Below are positions 27,050 to 35,507 of a stretch of DNA of 59,603 bases, in pieces. Source of the stretch: UBA3064 sp016868095 (GTDB lineage Bacteria > Pseudomonadota > Gammaproteobacteria > Burkholderiales > Burkholderiaceae_E). Within the stretch, counting starts at the first letter, position 1; each line of letters opens with the position of its first letter. The position numbers were made by a program, and so were the translations under genes. The stretch spans positions 1 to 59,603 of the forward strand of contig JBEDEM010000002.1 in NCBI GenBank assembly GCA_041175665.1, given 5' to 3'. The notes beneath the pieces were generated by a model. That model had not been told where the DNA came from. It did no database searches and was given only the letters and a program-made list of their open reading frames with translations.

Positions 27050-27409
27050 TCAGGCTGCGATGGTCGATCTCACCTGCGCCACGATGGAAGCAAACGCTGC
27101 CTTGTCGCGCACAGCCAAATCAGCCAGCACCTTTCTGTCCAGCCCGATCGAGGCTTTGTGCAAACCATGGATAAAGGCGGAGTAGGTCATACCGTGCTCG
27201 CGGACTGCGGCATTTATCCTCGCGATCCAAAGAGCCCGGAATACACGCTTGCGATTGCGGCGATCACGATAGGCGTATTGACCAGCACGCATAACAGCTT
27301 GCTTGGCAATACGATAAACATTGCCGCGGCGACCACGGTATCCCTTAGCCGCAGCAAGTACTTTTTTGTGACGTGCTCTTGCCGTCACACCACGTTTAAC
27401 TCGAGGCAT
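27050..27409 (-). CDS. rplT: 50S ribosomal protein L20
   Basis: The start at 27409 (MPRVKRGVTARARHKKVL), preceded by AAAGGAG, gives 119 residues, the normal L20 length. The protein is highly basic and conserved (RNRKRVFRALWIARINAA, GMTYSAFIHGL). It binds 23S rRNA early in assembly and in E. coli represses its own operon. The longer open frame upstream overlaps rpmI and is rejected. It follows rpmI by 14 bp. Confidence 0.98.
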   Translation of the reverse strand: MPRVKRGVTARARHKKVLAAAKGYRGRRGNVYRIAKQAVMRAGQYAYRDRRNRKRVFRALWIARINAAVREHGMTYSAFIHGLHKASIGLDRKVLADLAVRDKAAFASIVAQVRSTIAA

Positions 27410-27423
27410 TTGCGGACTCTCCT

Positions 27424-27621
27424 TTAAGCGTAGGGAAGCATGGCACGCACGTGTGCGATATCCACCGCCATCACTTCTGCGGATCCACGCAATTGCCGTT
27501 TGTTTTTGGTTGTCTTCTTGGTGAGGATGTGGCGCTTGAAGGCCTGACCACGTTTGATTGATCCGCCTGGACGGACACGGAAACGCTTGGCTGCGCCCCG
27601 CTTGGTTTTCATCTTGGGCAT
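27424..27621 (-). CDS. rpmI: 50S ribosomal protein L35
   Basis: The 65-residue basic protein MPKMKTKRGAAKRFRVRPGG ... KRHILTKK ... LRGSAEVMAVD is a clear L35. A GGAG lies before the ATG. It sits between infC and rplT as in most bacteria. The 150 bp between infC and rpmI may hold the control region for L20 autoregulation, but I did not identify a specific structure. Confidence 0.98.
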   Translation of the reverse strand: MPKMKTKRGAAKRFRVRPGGSIKRGQAFKRHILTKKTTKNKRQLRGSAEVMAVDIAHVRAMLPYA

Positions 27622-27771
27622 GATTGCTCCATCTTCTCAACGATCCAAGGTGTGTACATAGACATGCTCAACAAAGCCCGCATGCTTCTACCCTTTTAAG
27701 ACCCTGACCGCATCTTCTTGCCCAAGCTTTGCACGACAGCTCAGGCAACCCATAAGTATACGCGAAAAAGA

Positions 27772-28293
27772 CTACTTCTTGCGTTTTGGAGCGATGACCA
27801 TGACCATTTGACGCCCCTCAAGCTTGGGCATCGCTTCCACCTGGCCGTGCTGGTCCAAATCGGTACGGATGCGTTCGAGGAGGCGGACACCGAATTCCTG
27901 ATGCGCCATTTCACGACCACGAAAACGCATGGTGACCTTGGCTTTATCGCCTTCTTCGAGGAAGCGAATCAGGTTTCTTAGCTTGACCATGTAATCACCG
28001 TCATCAGTGCCAGGTCGAAACTTAACTTCCTTGACCTGTATGGTCTTTTGCTTTGATTTAGCCTCGGCAGCACGCTTTTGTTCCTGGTAGCGAAACTTGC
28101 CATAGTCCATTAATTTGACGACGGGTGGTGATGCTTGGGCTGCGATTTCCACCAGATCGATTTCGGCCTCATCGGCCATTCGTAGCGCCTCTTGAATTCG
28201 GACAATGCCGAGCGCTTCATTATCTTTCCCGATCAAACGAACTTCGGGAACTGTGATTTCACCGTTAATACGATGGGTACGTTCAGTAGCGAT
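27772..28293 (-). CDS. infC: Translation initiation factor IF-3, ATC start
   Basis: The conserved IF-3 N terminus (ATERTHRINGEITVPEVRLI) is encoded upstream of any ATG, GTG or TTG that could serve. The best start is ATC at 28293, eight bases after GGAG, giving 173 residues. E. coli infC likewise uses a rare start (AUU), through which IF-3 represses its own synthesis. The rest is intact: KLMDYGKFRYQEQKRAAEAK at the linker and FRGREMAHQEFGVRLL in the C-terminal domain. It follows thrS by 56 bp. Confidence 0.95.
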   Translation of the reverse strand: MATERTHRINGEITVPEVRLIGKDNEALGIVRIQEALRMADEAEIDLVEIAAQASPPVVKLMDYGKFRYQEQKRAAEAKSKQKTIQVKEVKFRPGTDDGDYMVKLRNLIRFLEEGDKAKVTMRFRGREMAHQEFGVRLLERIRTDLDQHGQVEAMPKLEGRQMVMVIAPKRKK

Positions 28294-28349
28294 GCTTGCT
28301 TCTCCAGTGCTTGTTGATCTTTAGTTCGATGATAGGGCTCAATCGGCCA

Positions 28350-30281
28350 TCAGGCGCCCTTGGCTGAAGGGCTTGATCGCTTACTTTTCACATCATCGCC
28401 AAGACGATCCGAAAAGGATTCAAGCGACATAACGCCTAAGTCAATGCCGCCTCTAGCACGCACCGATACCTCTCCAGCCTGCCGTTCTTTTTCTCCTACA
28501 ACCAGTAAGTAAGGAATCTTTTGCAGACTATTCTCGCGGATTTTATAGTTGATCTTTTCGTTTCGCAAATCGGATTCAACTCTAAACCCTTGTTTTTTCA
28601 GCGTTTGAGCAACATCAGCTGCATAGGCTGCCTGCACTTCTGTGATACTCATGACCACACATTGCACCGGTGCAAGCCACATGGGCAGCGCGCCGGCATG
28701 ATGCTCAATCAAGATGCCGATGAAGCGTTCCATGGAACCAACGATCGCTCGGTGCAACATCACGGGATGTTTTCGGGTGTTGTCGACGTCGACAAATTCG
28801 GCGCCGAGCCGCATCGGCATATTGAAATCGACTTGCATCGTGCCACACTGCCAGAGGCGACCCAGGGCATCTTTTAGTGAGTATTCGATCTTAGGCCCAT
28901 AAAAAGCACCATCGCCCTCACTAACGATAAACGACACGCCGGAAGCAGTCAGCGAATTTGCCAGGGCCGCCTCGGCCTTATCCCACAGGGCATCGCTGCC
29001 GACACGCTTTGCTGGGCGAGTGGCTAATTTGTAAATGATTTGCTCAAAGCCAAAATCAGCATAGACCGACTGCAAAAGCTTTGTGTAGGTGGCGCATTCT
29101 TGTTGAATCTGATCTTCGGTACAAAAAATATGTCCATCATCTTGAACAAAGCCGCGCACACGCATAATGCCGTGCAAGGCGCCTGAGGGCTCGTTGCGAT
29201 GGCAGGCACCAAACTCGCCATAGCGCAGCGGCAAATCGCGATAGCTACGAAGCCCAGCGTTGTAGACCTGGACATGGCCAGGACAATTCATGGGCTTGAC
29301 GGCGTAATCACGATGCTCTGACGCGGTGGTAAACATCGCGTCTTTGTAATTTTCCCAATGGCCAGAGCGCTCCCATAGCGAGCGATCGAGCACCTGCGGA
29401 CAGCGAATCTCTTGATAACCGTTGTCTTGATAAATCCGTCGCATGTACTGTTCGACTTGCTGCCAGATGGCAAATCCGCGCGGATGCCAAAACACCATGC
29501 CAGGTGCATCGTCTTGAAGATGAAACAAATCCAACTCGCGGCCTAAGCGACGGTGATCGCGCTTTTCGGCCTCAGCAAGCATGTGTAAATAAGCATCTTG
29601 ATCAGCCTGATTCACCCAGGCGGTGCCGTAGATACGCTGCAACATCTCATTGCGATGATCGCCGCGCCAATAAGCGCCAGCGACCTTCATCAACTTGAAA
29701 ACCTTCAATTGACCTGTCGACGGAACATGGGGGCCACGGCATAAGTCGATGAAATCACCCTCCCTGTAGAGCGATATGCTTTGTTCGGCAGGAATGCTCT
29801 GGATGATCTCGGCCTTGTACAACTCGCCCTGTGCGCGGAAAAACTCCACGGCATCGTCACGCTTCCATGTCTCACGAACGACAGGCTCGTTACGATTCGC
29901 AAGTGCTCGCATCCGCTCTTCAATGGCGCTCAAGTCCTCGGGCGTAAAAGGTCGATCGTAAGAAAAGTCATAGTAAAACCCGTTTTCGATCACTGGGCCG
30001 ATGGTGACTTGAGCCGTGGGAAAGAGCTGTTTGACTGCGTAAGCGAGCAGGTGCGCTGTTGAGTGGCGGATTAAGTCAAGACCTTCTGAATCTTTGCCGG
30101 TCACGATCGCAACACTGGCATCGCTTTCAATGAGATAGCTCGTATCGACGAGTTCGCCGTTAACTTTCCCCGCGAGCGCAGCTTTAGCAAGCCCAGGGCC
30201 AATGGACTTGGCAAATTCTGCAACAGTGATGGGCTGGGGAAACTGACGTTCGGAACCGTCAGGCAAGCGAACTTGGATCAT
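28350..30281 (-). CDS. thrS: Threonyl-tRNA synthetase
   Basis: The 643-residue protein has the full ThrRS layout: TGS domain (residues 1-62), editing domain with the HSTAHLLAYAVKQLFP and CRGPHVPSTG motifs, class II core (CPQVLDRSLWERSGHWENY, MNCPGHVQVY, CHRNEPSGALHGIMRVRGF) and the anticodon-binding domain (PYLLVVGEKE). The Cys-His-His zinc site is present. It leads the thrS-infC-rpmI-rplT block. No strong ribosome binding site precedes the ATG. tRNA-Val lies 47 bases upstream on the same strand. Confidence 0.97.
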   Translation of the reverse strand: MIQVRLPDGSERQFPQPITVAEFAKSIGPGLAKAALAGKVNGELVDTSYLIESDASVAIVTGKDSEGLDLIRHSTAHLLAYAVKQLFPTAQVTIGPVIENGFYYDFSYDRPFTPEDLSAIEERMRALANRNEPVVRETWKRDDAVEFFRAQGELYKAEIIQSIPAEQSISLYREGDFIDLCRGPHVPSTGQLKVFKLMKVAGAYWRGDHRNEMLQRIYGTAWVNQADQDAYLHMLAEAEKRDHRRLGRELDLFHLQDDAPGMVFWHPRGFAIWQQVEQYMRRIYQDNGYQEIRCPQVLDRSLWERSGHWENYKDAMFTTASEHRDYAVKPMNCPGHVQVYNAGLRSYRDLPLRYGEFGACHRNEPSGALHGIMRVRGFVQDDGHIFCTEDQIQQECATYTKLLQSVYADFGFEQIIYKLATRPAKRVGSDALWDKAEAALANSLTASGVSFIVSEGDGAFYGPKIEYSLKDALGRLWQCGTMQVDFNMPMRLGAEFVDVDNTRKHPVMLHRAIVGSMERFIGILIEHHAGALPMWLAPVQCVVMSITEVQAAYAADVAQTLKKQGFRVESDLRNEKINYKIRENSLQKIPYLLVVGEKERQAGEVSVRARGGIDLGVMSLESFSDRLGDDVKSKRSSPSAKGA

Positions 30282-30328
30282 GCGTTTGGGCCGTTTAACA
30301 GAGCGAAGACATGAGAACGTTGGGCGTT

Positions 30329-30405
30329 TGGTAGGCGGTATTGGACTCGAACCAACGACCTTTGCGATGTCAACGCAACGCTCTAACCAGCTGAGCTAAC
30401 CGCCT
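30329..30405 (-). tRNA. tRNA-Val (anticodon GAC)
   Basis: A 77-base cloverleaf begins AGGCGGTTAGCTCAGCTGG on the minus strand. The anticodon stem TTGCG/CGCAA encloses TTGACAT, giving GAC. The acceptor stem A1-U72 to U7-A66 pairs fully, the T-loop GTTCGAGTC is present, and CCA is encoded. Confidence 0.96.
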
Positions 30406-30506
30406 CAAGCGCTAAGAAGCATTCGATCTAACGAAGCGCCCCAACCTGACTTCAAGGGAGCAATATTGCAACACTGCACCGCTAACCCTCTTACTTCAGC
30501 CCATGA

Positions 30507-32159
30507 TCATAACATAGCAGTTTTACGCTGCACGCTCGCGAGCCACCAAATCGGAACCAAACCAATGGTGACCATCAGCAGGCAAGGCCATGCCGCTTCG
30601 CCTAGCCGCTCATCCGAGGCGAATTGATAAGCCACCACTGCCAAGGTGTCGAAATTGAAGGGTCGAAGGACCAGGGTGGCAGGTAACTCCTTTAAGGCGT
30701 CCACGAAGACAAGCAAGGCGCAAGCAGTGACGGTGGGTTTAAGCAGCGGCCAGTGCACCCTTCGCAAAATCTGCCAGGCACTATGCCCAAGCGATTGGGC
30801 ACTTTGATCCATTGATGGTGAAATGCGCTTAAGCGCCGCCTCAATACCTTGAAATCCTACAGAAAAGAATCGCACGCCGTAGGCGTAAATCAGCAGCAGT
30901 AGGCCGAGCAAGAGACCATGCCCAAGCCACTCATTAAGCAAGGGAAGCCAACTGCCGAGCCACGCCGAAGTGCTCAATATACCAACGCCGATGACAACCC
31001 CAGGCAAAGCGTATCCGGCATTGGCTAACGCAGTAATCGACTTCACCCAGCCACTCGGATTGAGACGGCCAACGTAAGCCAGAAGCACAGCCGCTGGGAT
31101 GATCACCCAAACCGATAAAGCTGCAAGGAGAACCGAATGTTGCAACCACTGCCCAAGCCGCGCAAATTGCTCGGGTGCGAGTGGCTCGAGCGCATGAAGA
31201 AGAATAGCCACCGGCCCTATGAAGGCGATCAAAATCGGAAAAAAACATAGCGCGCTTGCTCGCCAGGCTGGCCAGCCCTCGAGCACTTGCACCTGGGCGG
31301 GTCGCCAAGAGCGCGATGCCAGGGTGCGCCGAGCCCTTTGCTGGCGCTCGATCCACACGAGCACCCCGACCGCCATGAGCAGGACAATCGCCAAACGCGC
31401 CGCACTTAGCTTATCGCCCATGCCCTGCCAGGCCTTGTAAATGCCTGCGGTGAGGGTGTCAGTCGCAAAATAGCTGACAGTCCCGAAGTCAGCCAGCACT
31501 TCCATCAGGACCAAGGCCGAACCCGCTGCAACCGAAGGCCGCGCAATCGGCCATATCACCTTCGGCCAGACCTGCCAGGACGGCGTTCCAAGGCTTCTTG
31601 CCGCTTCACCAAGCGAGGCGCTTCGCTCGGCGAATGCCCCGCGGGCTAGCATGTAAATGTAGGGATAAAGCGCCAAACCGAGGCAAATGCCGGCCCCCCA
31701 TGGCGTTCGAACGCTCAAGCTGGTCGATGGAGTCAGACTCAGCGAAAAAAGCTCGCGAAGGCTGTGCTGCAAGGGCCCTGATACATCAAGAAAATCAGTA
31801 AAAGCGAAAGCCATCACATAAGGCGGAATCGCCAGGGGCATGAGCAAGGCCCAGGACATCCAGGAACGCCCGGGAAACTGATACGCGGCAACCAACCAAC
31901 CGGCCAACACACCGATCGAGCCGGCGACCGCCATGGCCACAAGACTGACCACCAGCGTGTTCCACGCGTATCGCCCAAGAACATGCTCGAGCAGGTGCAA
32001 AAGGCCTTCGCCTGCGATCACCGCATGCATGGGCGTTGATTCGAGTGGATGGATGCCCGCAGCCAGCATGAGCAAAGCAAGCAGTGGAACCGAGACTCCC
32101 AAGCCCATAAGGAGCGGAAGTACGCGCGTTGTGAGCGAAGGAACAAAAGGAATCTGCAT
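30507..32159 (-). CDS. Iron(III)-type ABC transporter permease (FbpB/SfuB-like)
   Basis: The protein (550 residues from the ATG at 32159) has two homologous halves, each with six or so membrane segments and a BPD_transp_1 signature: SLGEAARSLGTPSWQVWPKVIWPIARP in the first (EAA loop, in part) and DQSAQSLGHSAWQILRRVHWPLLKP in the second. This double-permease form is typical of ferric-iron and related importers. The ATPase gene is divergent, 111 bp away. No periplasmic binding protein is encoded nearby, so the substrate is only inferred. The start could be the upstream ATG at 32210; neither has a strong ribosome binding site. Confidence 0.88.
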   Translation of the reverse strand: MQIPFVPSLTTRVLPLLMGLGVSVPLLALLMLAAGIHPLESTPMHAVIAGEGLLHLLEHVLGRYAWNTLVVSLVAMAVAGSIGVLAGWLVAAYQFPGRSWMSWALLMPLAIPPYVMAFAFTDFLDVSGPLQHSLRELFSLSLTPSTSLSVRTPWGAGICLGLALYPYIYMLARGAFAERSASLGEAARSLGTPSWQVWPKVIWPIARPSVAAGSALVLMEVLADFGTVSYFATDTLTAGIYKAWQGMGDKLSAARLAIVLLMAVGVLVWIERQQRARRTLASRSWRPAQVQVLEGWPAWRASALCFFPILIAFIGPVAILLHALEPLAPEQFARLGQWLQHSVLLAALSVWVIIPAAVLLAYVGRLNPSGWVKSITALANAGYALPGVVIGVGILSTSAWLGSWLPLLNEWLGHGLLLGLLLLIYAYGVRFFSVGFQGIEAALKRISPSMDQSAQSLGHSAWQILRRVHWPLLKPTVTACALLVFVDALKELPATLVLRPFNFDTLAVVAYQFASDERLGEAAWPCLLMVTIGLVPIWWLASVQRKTAML

Positions 32160-32270
32160 AAGCCAACAGATTGTACGGTCAGCAAAGCGATCTGCCGTTT
32201 GCCTCCCCATCGCATCGCAACTCGCAGCGATTGGCAGTTAACGTTATCCTTGGTCCCGGAAAGAGCAAAT

Positions 32271-33356
32271 GTGAGCGCGTTAAGACTTGATCAGGTGACC
32301 TTATCCTTTGGCGATGGCCCCGAGCGCCGAAGTGTGCTCGATCGCCTGTCATTTCAACTTGAAGAAGCGGCGATCGGTTGCCTGCTCGGAGCATCGGGTT
32401 CAGGAAAAACGACGGTACTGCGAGTGATTGCAGGCTTTCAGGCGATTGACCATGGTGAAATATATATTCGCGAGCAGTTGGTTTCAAAGCATGGCAAAAC
32501 CTTAGCACCTGAGCAACGACAAGTAGGCATCGTCTTTCAGGACTACGCCTTGTTTCCTCACCTCAGCGTTTTGGATAATGTCACCTTCGGGTTGCGAAAA
32601 TTATCCAAAGAGGCCGCTTCGATGCAGGCGCTCGATCTTTTAGAGCTTGTGGGCCTTGCAGGCTTTGAGCATCGATACCCTCATGAACTTTCGGGCGGCC
32701 AGCAGCAACGGGTCGCACTTGCCAGAGCACTCGCGCCCCGACCTCACCTGCTTTTGCTCGACGAACCGTTCTCTAATTTAGATCCAGCCTTGCGCGAGCG
32801 GCTTGCTATGGATCTGAGGGACTTGCTTAAACGTCACGGAACGACCGCGCTATTGGTCACGCACGATCAACACGAGGCGTTTGCACTCGCAGACTCGGTC
32901 GGGGTTATGTCAGCAGGTCGCGTCGAACAATGGGATACGGCCTGGCGTCTTTACCATCAGCCTCGATCAAGACGCGTTGCCAATTTTGTTGGCCAGGGTT
33001 CATTTTTGCACGCGCAACTCATACAACGCGAGGGCAAGAGTCTGCTTGAGACCGAGCTTGGTGAGCTAGCCATCCAAGATCCATCAGACCTTGCCATGGC
33101 TGCCGCTTCTGCTGATGCGCAAGGCCGCGTCATGGTCTTACTGCGGCCCGATGACGTCATACACGATGATGCCTCACCGATCACCGGTGAGATTATTCGC
33201 AAAGCCTTCCGTGGCGCGCAATTTATGTACGCCCTGCGACTGCCCTCAGGCAGTGAGGTACTCACCTTAGTGCCAAGTCATCACAATCATGACCACGGCG
33301 AAGCCATTGGCATTCGACTTGATGCGGACCATGTCGTGACCTTCAGGCCTGAGTGA
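32271..33356 (+). CDS. ABC transporter ATP-binding protein (FbpC-like)
   Basis: The start is GTG at 32271; the longer open frame runs into the divergent permease gene and lacks homology. The 361-residue protein has Walker A GASGSGKTT, Q-loop VFQDYALFPHLSV, signature LSGGQQQRVALARAL, Walker B LLLLDEPFSNLD and H-loop VTHDQHE. A C-terminal TOBE-like regulatory domain follows (VMVLLRPDDVIHD). It powers the divergent double permease. The split, divergent layout of permease and ATPase is less common than a single operon. Confidence 0.9.
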   Translation: MSALRLDQVTLSFGDGPERRSVLDRLSFQLEEAAIGCLLGASGSGKTTVLRVIAGFQAIDHGEIYIREQLVSKHGKTLAPEQRQVGIVFQDYALFPHLSVLDNVTFGLRKLSKEAASMQALDLLELVGLAGFEHRYPHELSGGQQQRVALARALAPRPHLLLLDEPFSNLDPALRERLAMDLRDLLKRHGTTALLVTHDQHEAFALADSVGVMSAGRVEQWDTAWRLYHQPRSRRVANFVGQGSFLHAQLIQREGKSLLETELGELAIQDPSDLAMAAASADAQGRVMVLLRPDDVIHDDASPITGEIIRKAFRGAQFMYALRLPSGSEVLTLVPSHHNHDHGEAIGIRLDADHVVTFRPE

Positions 33357-33359
33357 GCA

Positions 33360-33983
33360 TCAGTCCTGCTTGAGCTTTTTTAGGTACGCCTCAACAAAGT
33401 CGAGTCGATCCTGACCCCAGAAGCGTTCGGACTCGATGACATAAGTGGGTGATCCAAAAATACCAATCGAGCGTGCGTGCTCGCCATAGGTGCGATAGGC
33501 CGATTGCACCGCATCGCTTTGCTCAGCAGCGACCAGTTCTGAGCCAGGCATGCCAAGTCCGTCAGCAATTTCAACCCTCACCGCCTCGTCAGCGGTGTCA
33601 CGCTCCTCAGCCCATAACGCTCTAAGTAATGCCTGTGAAAGCGCTTGTGCATCCAAGCCCGCTTGTTGTGCTGCAATCACTGTCCAACCTGGTCGCTTGT
33701 TCCAATCACTGGGAGCGCCCTGCTTGCGATAAAAGCGGGGCACGAGATTAATTGGCATATTGAGCCGTTGACTCCAGCGTGCCAGCTCCAGGGCGTGATA
33801 AGTTTGACGCGCTTCAGGGCGTGTGCGCAGTGGAATGCCTCCCGTGTGGGGAACCACGGCCTGAAAATCGAAAGGTCTCAGCTCGAGTCGGACGGGATAA
33901 GCTTGGCAAAGTGAAGCCAGGCGAGGTCCACCGAAGTAAGCCCAGGGTGAGGACAAACTGTAATAACAATGAAGATGAATCAT
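33360..33983 (-). CDS. DsbA-family protein, 2-hydroxychromene-2-carboxylate isomerase-like
   Basis: The 207-residue protein begins MIHLHCYYSLSSPWAYFGG and has the thioredoxin-like fold of the kappa-class GST/HCCA isomerase group. The SPWAYFG segment stands where DsbA has its CxxC, so it is not a disulfide oxidase. GIFGSPTYVIESERFWGQDRL is the typical C-terminal part with the cis-proline. Family members isomerise aromatic pathway intermediates with glutathione; the real substrate is unknown. It ends three bases from the stop of the ABC ATPase (convergent), and its ATG shares bases with that of the divergent monooxygenase. A GTG at 33992 is an alternative start. Confidence 0.83.
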   Translation of the reverse strand: MIHLHCYYSLSSPWAYFGGPRLASLCQAYPVRLELRPFDFQAVVPHTGGIPLRTRPEARQTYHALELARWSQRLNMPINLVPRFYRKQGAPSDWNKRPGWTVIAAQQAGLDAQALSQALLRALWAEERDTADEAVRVEIADGLGMPGSELVAAEQSDAVQSAYRTYGEHARSIGIFGSPTYVIESERFWGQDRLDFVEAYLKKLKQD

Positions 33984-35490
33984 GACGAGCACCGTTAAGA
34001 ATGGCCTGGAGGCATTAAATCACGAGGTTGCCCGTGCGCTGGCAACGCTCAACTATCCGGCAACGCCGTGGCCCACATCCAAGTCGCGCACCAATCAACA
34101 AGGTGTAGGCGACCAGGACCTTGATGTACTTATTGTTGGGGCAGGCATGTGCGGGCAAACAGCAGCCTTTGCCTTGCGGCGTGAAGGCGTCGATCGTGTA
34201 AGGGTGATCGATCAAGCATCGCTTGGCCAGGAAGGCCCTTGGTCAACCTTTGCAAGAATGCATACGCTTCGTTCGCCCAAGCATCTGACAGGGCCTGATC
34301 TTGGCATTCCCTGCCTGAGCTTTAGAGCCTGGTACAGTGCGCTTCACGGCGAGCAAGCCTGGGATACGCTCTATAAAATTGATCGCTTAGACTGGCATCG
34401 CTATTTACTTTGGCTACGCGTGCAAACTGGTATTGCTGTTGATAACAATATCACGTTTAAATCGGTCAGACCCGATCCTCAACACCCTGACCAAATGCTC
34501 GAAGTACTGATCGAAGATCAGCTTCATCAACGTCAAGCACGTATCCGCTGTCGTCACCTGGTGTTGGCACTTGGCCGCGATGGCAGTGGAAAGTTGCGCT
34601 GGCCGACATTCAAAAGCTGGCAACCAGATCATCTTGGTCGCTTTCAGTCGGTATGGCATGCAGCCGACCCGATTGACTTCAATCGCATGCGTGCAAAGCG
34701 GGTAGCCGTCCTAGGAGCGGGCGCCTCGGCATTTGATAATGCAGCCTGTGCGCTAGAGGCTGGCGCAGAAAGCGTTGAGCTACACATTCGCCGAAACGAG
34801 CTGCCACAAATCAACAAGTCAAAGGGAGCAAGCTACCCTGGATTTCAGCGCGGCTTCTTCAGCCTTTCAGATGCCAACCGATGGTATCTTATGAATTATA
34901 TATTCGATGAGCAAGTTCCTCCACCGCATGAATCGGTTCACCGATGTGAGCGCTTTGATCGCTTTAAAATCTGCCTTAATCATGCTTGGGAGGACCTCAA
35001 CATCATCGAACACGAACATCAAGATGGCAAACACCGGCAAGTGGTTCAAGTCCAAAGCAATCAAGGGAGTCATGTTTTCGATCAGGTTATCCTTGCCACC
35101 GGATTTGATGTCGACCTCATGGCTCGGACTGACCATGAAAACTTTGCATACGCGGTTCAACGCTGGCGTGATTACGTAAGCCCGGATGCCGCAAACGCGT
35201 TTCCAGAGTCGGCCCGTTTTCCCTACCTTGGCCCTGGCTTTGAATTTCTACCGCGTTCAGATGTGGAAGGTTACGAATGGGTGCGTCGCATCCACGCATT
35301 CAACTGGGGCTGCGCAATCAGCCATGGCCCATTGGCAGGTGACATCCCGGGCTTACGCGTCGGTATTGAGCGGCTAAGCCAAGCGATTGTTTCGCGGCTA
35401 TTTACCGACGATGTTGAATCTCACAAGGCTTCGCTCATGCACTTCGACGATCGAGAACTCGAATCCACCCGATGGTTTGTCCAACGCTAG
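33982..35490 (+). CDS. FAD-dependent NAD(P)-binding monooxygenase-like oxidoreductase
   Basis: The 502-residue protein has an FAD Rossmann motif VLIVGAGMCGQTAAFALRREG near residue 50 and a second nucleotide-binding motif VAVLGAGASAFDNAACALEAG near residue 245. This two-dinucleotide layout and ATGFDVDLMA near the C terminus match the flavin-containing monooxygenase / Baeyer-Villiger group, although the classical FxGxxxHxxxW fingerprint is not evident (GRFQSVWHAAD occupies the place). It probably oxygenates or reduces a small organic substrate. Its ATG overlaps the divergent isomerase start, and only a weak ribosome binding site is seen. Confidence 0.8.
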   Translation: MTSTVKNGLEALNHEVARALATLNYPATPWPTSKSRTNQQGVGDQDLDVLIVGAGMCGQTAAFALRREGVDRVRVIDQASLGQEGPWSTFARMHTLRSPKHLTGPDLGIPCLSFRAWYSALHGEQAWDTLYKIDRLDWHRYLLWLRVQTGIAVDNNITFKSVRPDPQHPDQMLEVLIEDQLHQRQARIRCRHLVLALGRDGSGKLRWPTFKSWQPDHLGRFQSVWHAADPIDFNRMRAKRVAVLGAGASAFDNAACALEAGAESVELHIRRNELPQINKSKGASYPGFQRGFFSLSDANRWYLMNYIFDEQVPPPHESVHRCERFDRFKICLNHAWEDLNIIEHEHQDGKHRQVVQVQSNQGSHVFDQVILATGFDVDLMARTDHENFAYAVQRWRDYVSPDAANAFPESARFPYLGPGFEFLPRSDVEGYEWVRRIHAFNWGCAISHGPLAGDIPGLRVGIERLSQAIVSRLFTDDVESHKASLMHFDDRELESTRWFVQR

Positions 35491-35507
35491 GCAGCATCAA
35501 CCTTGTT

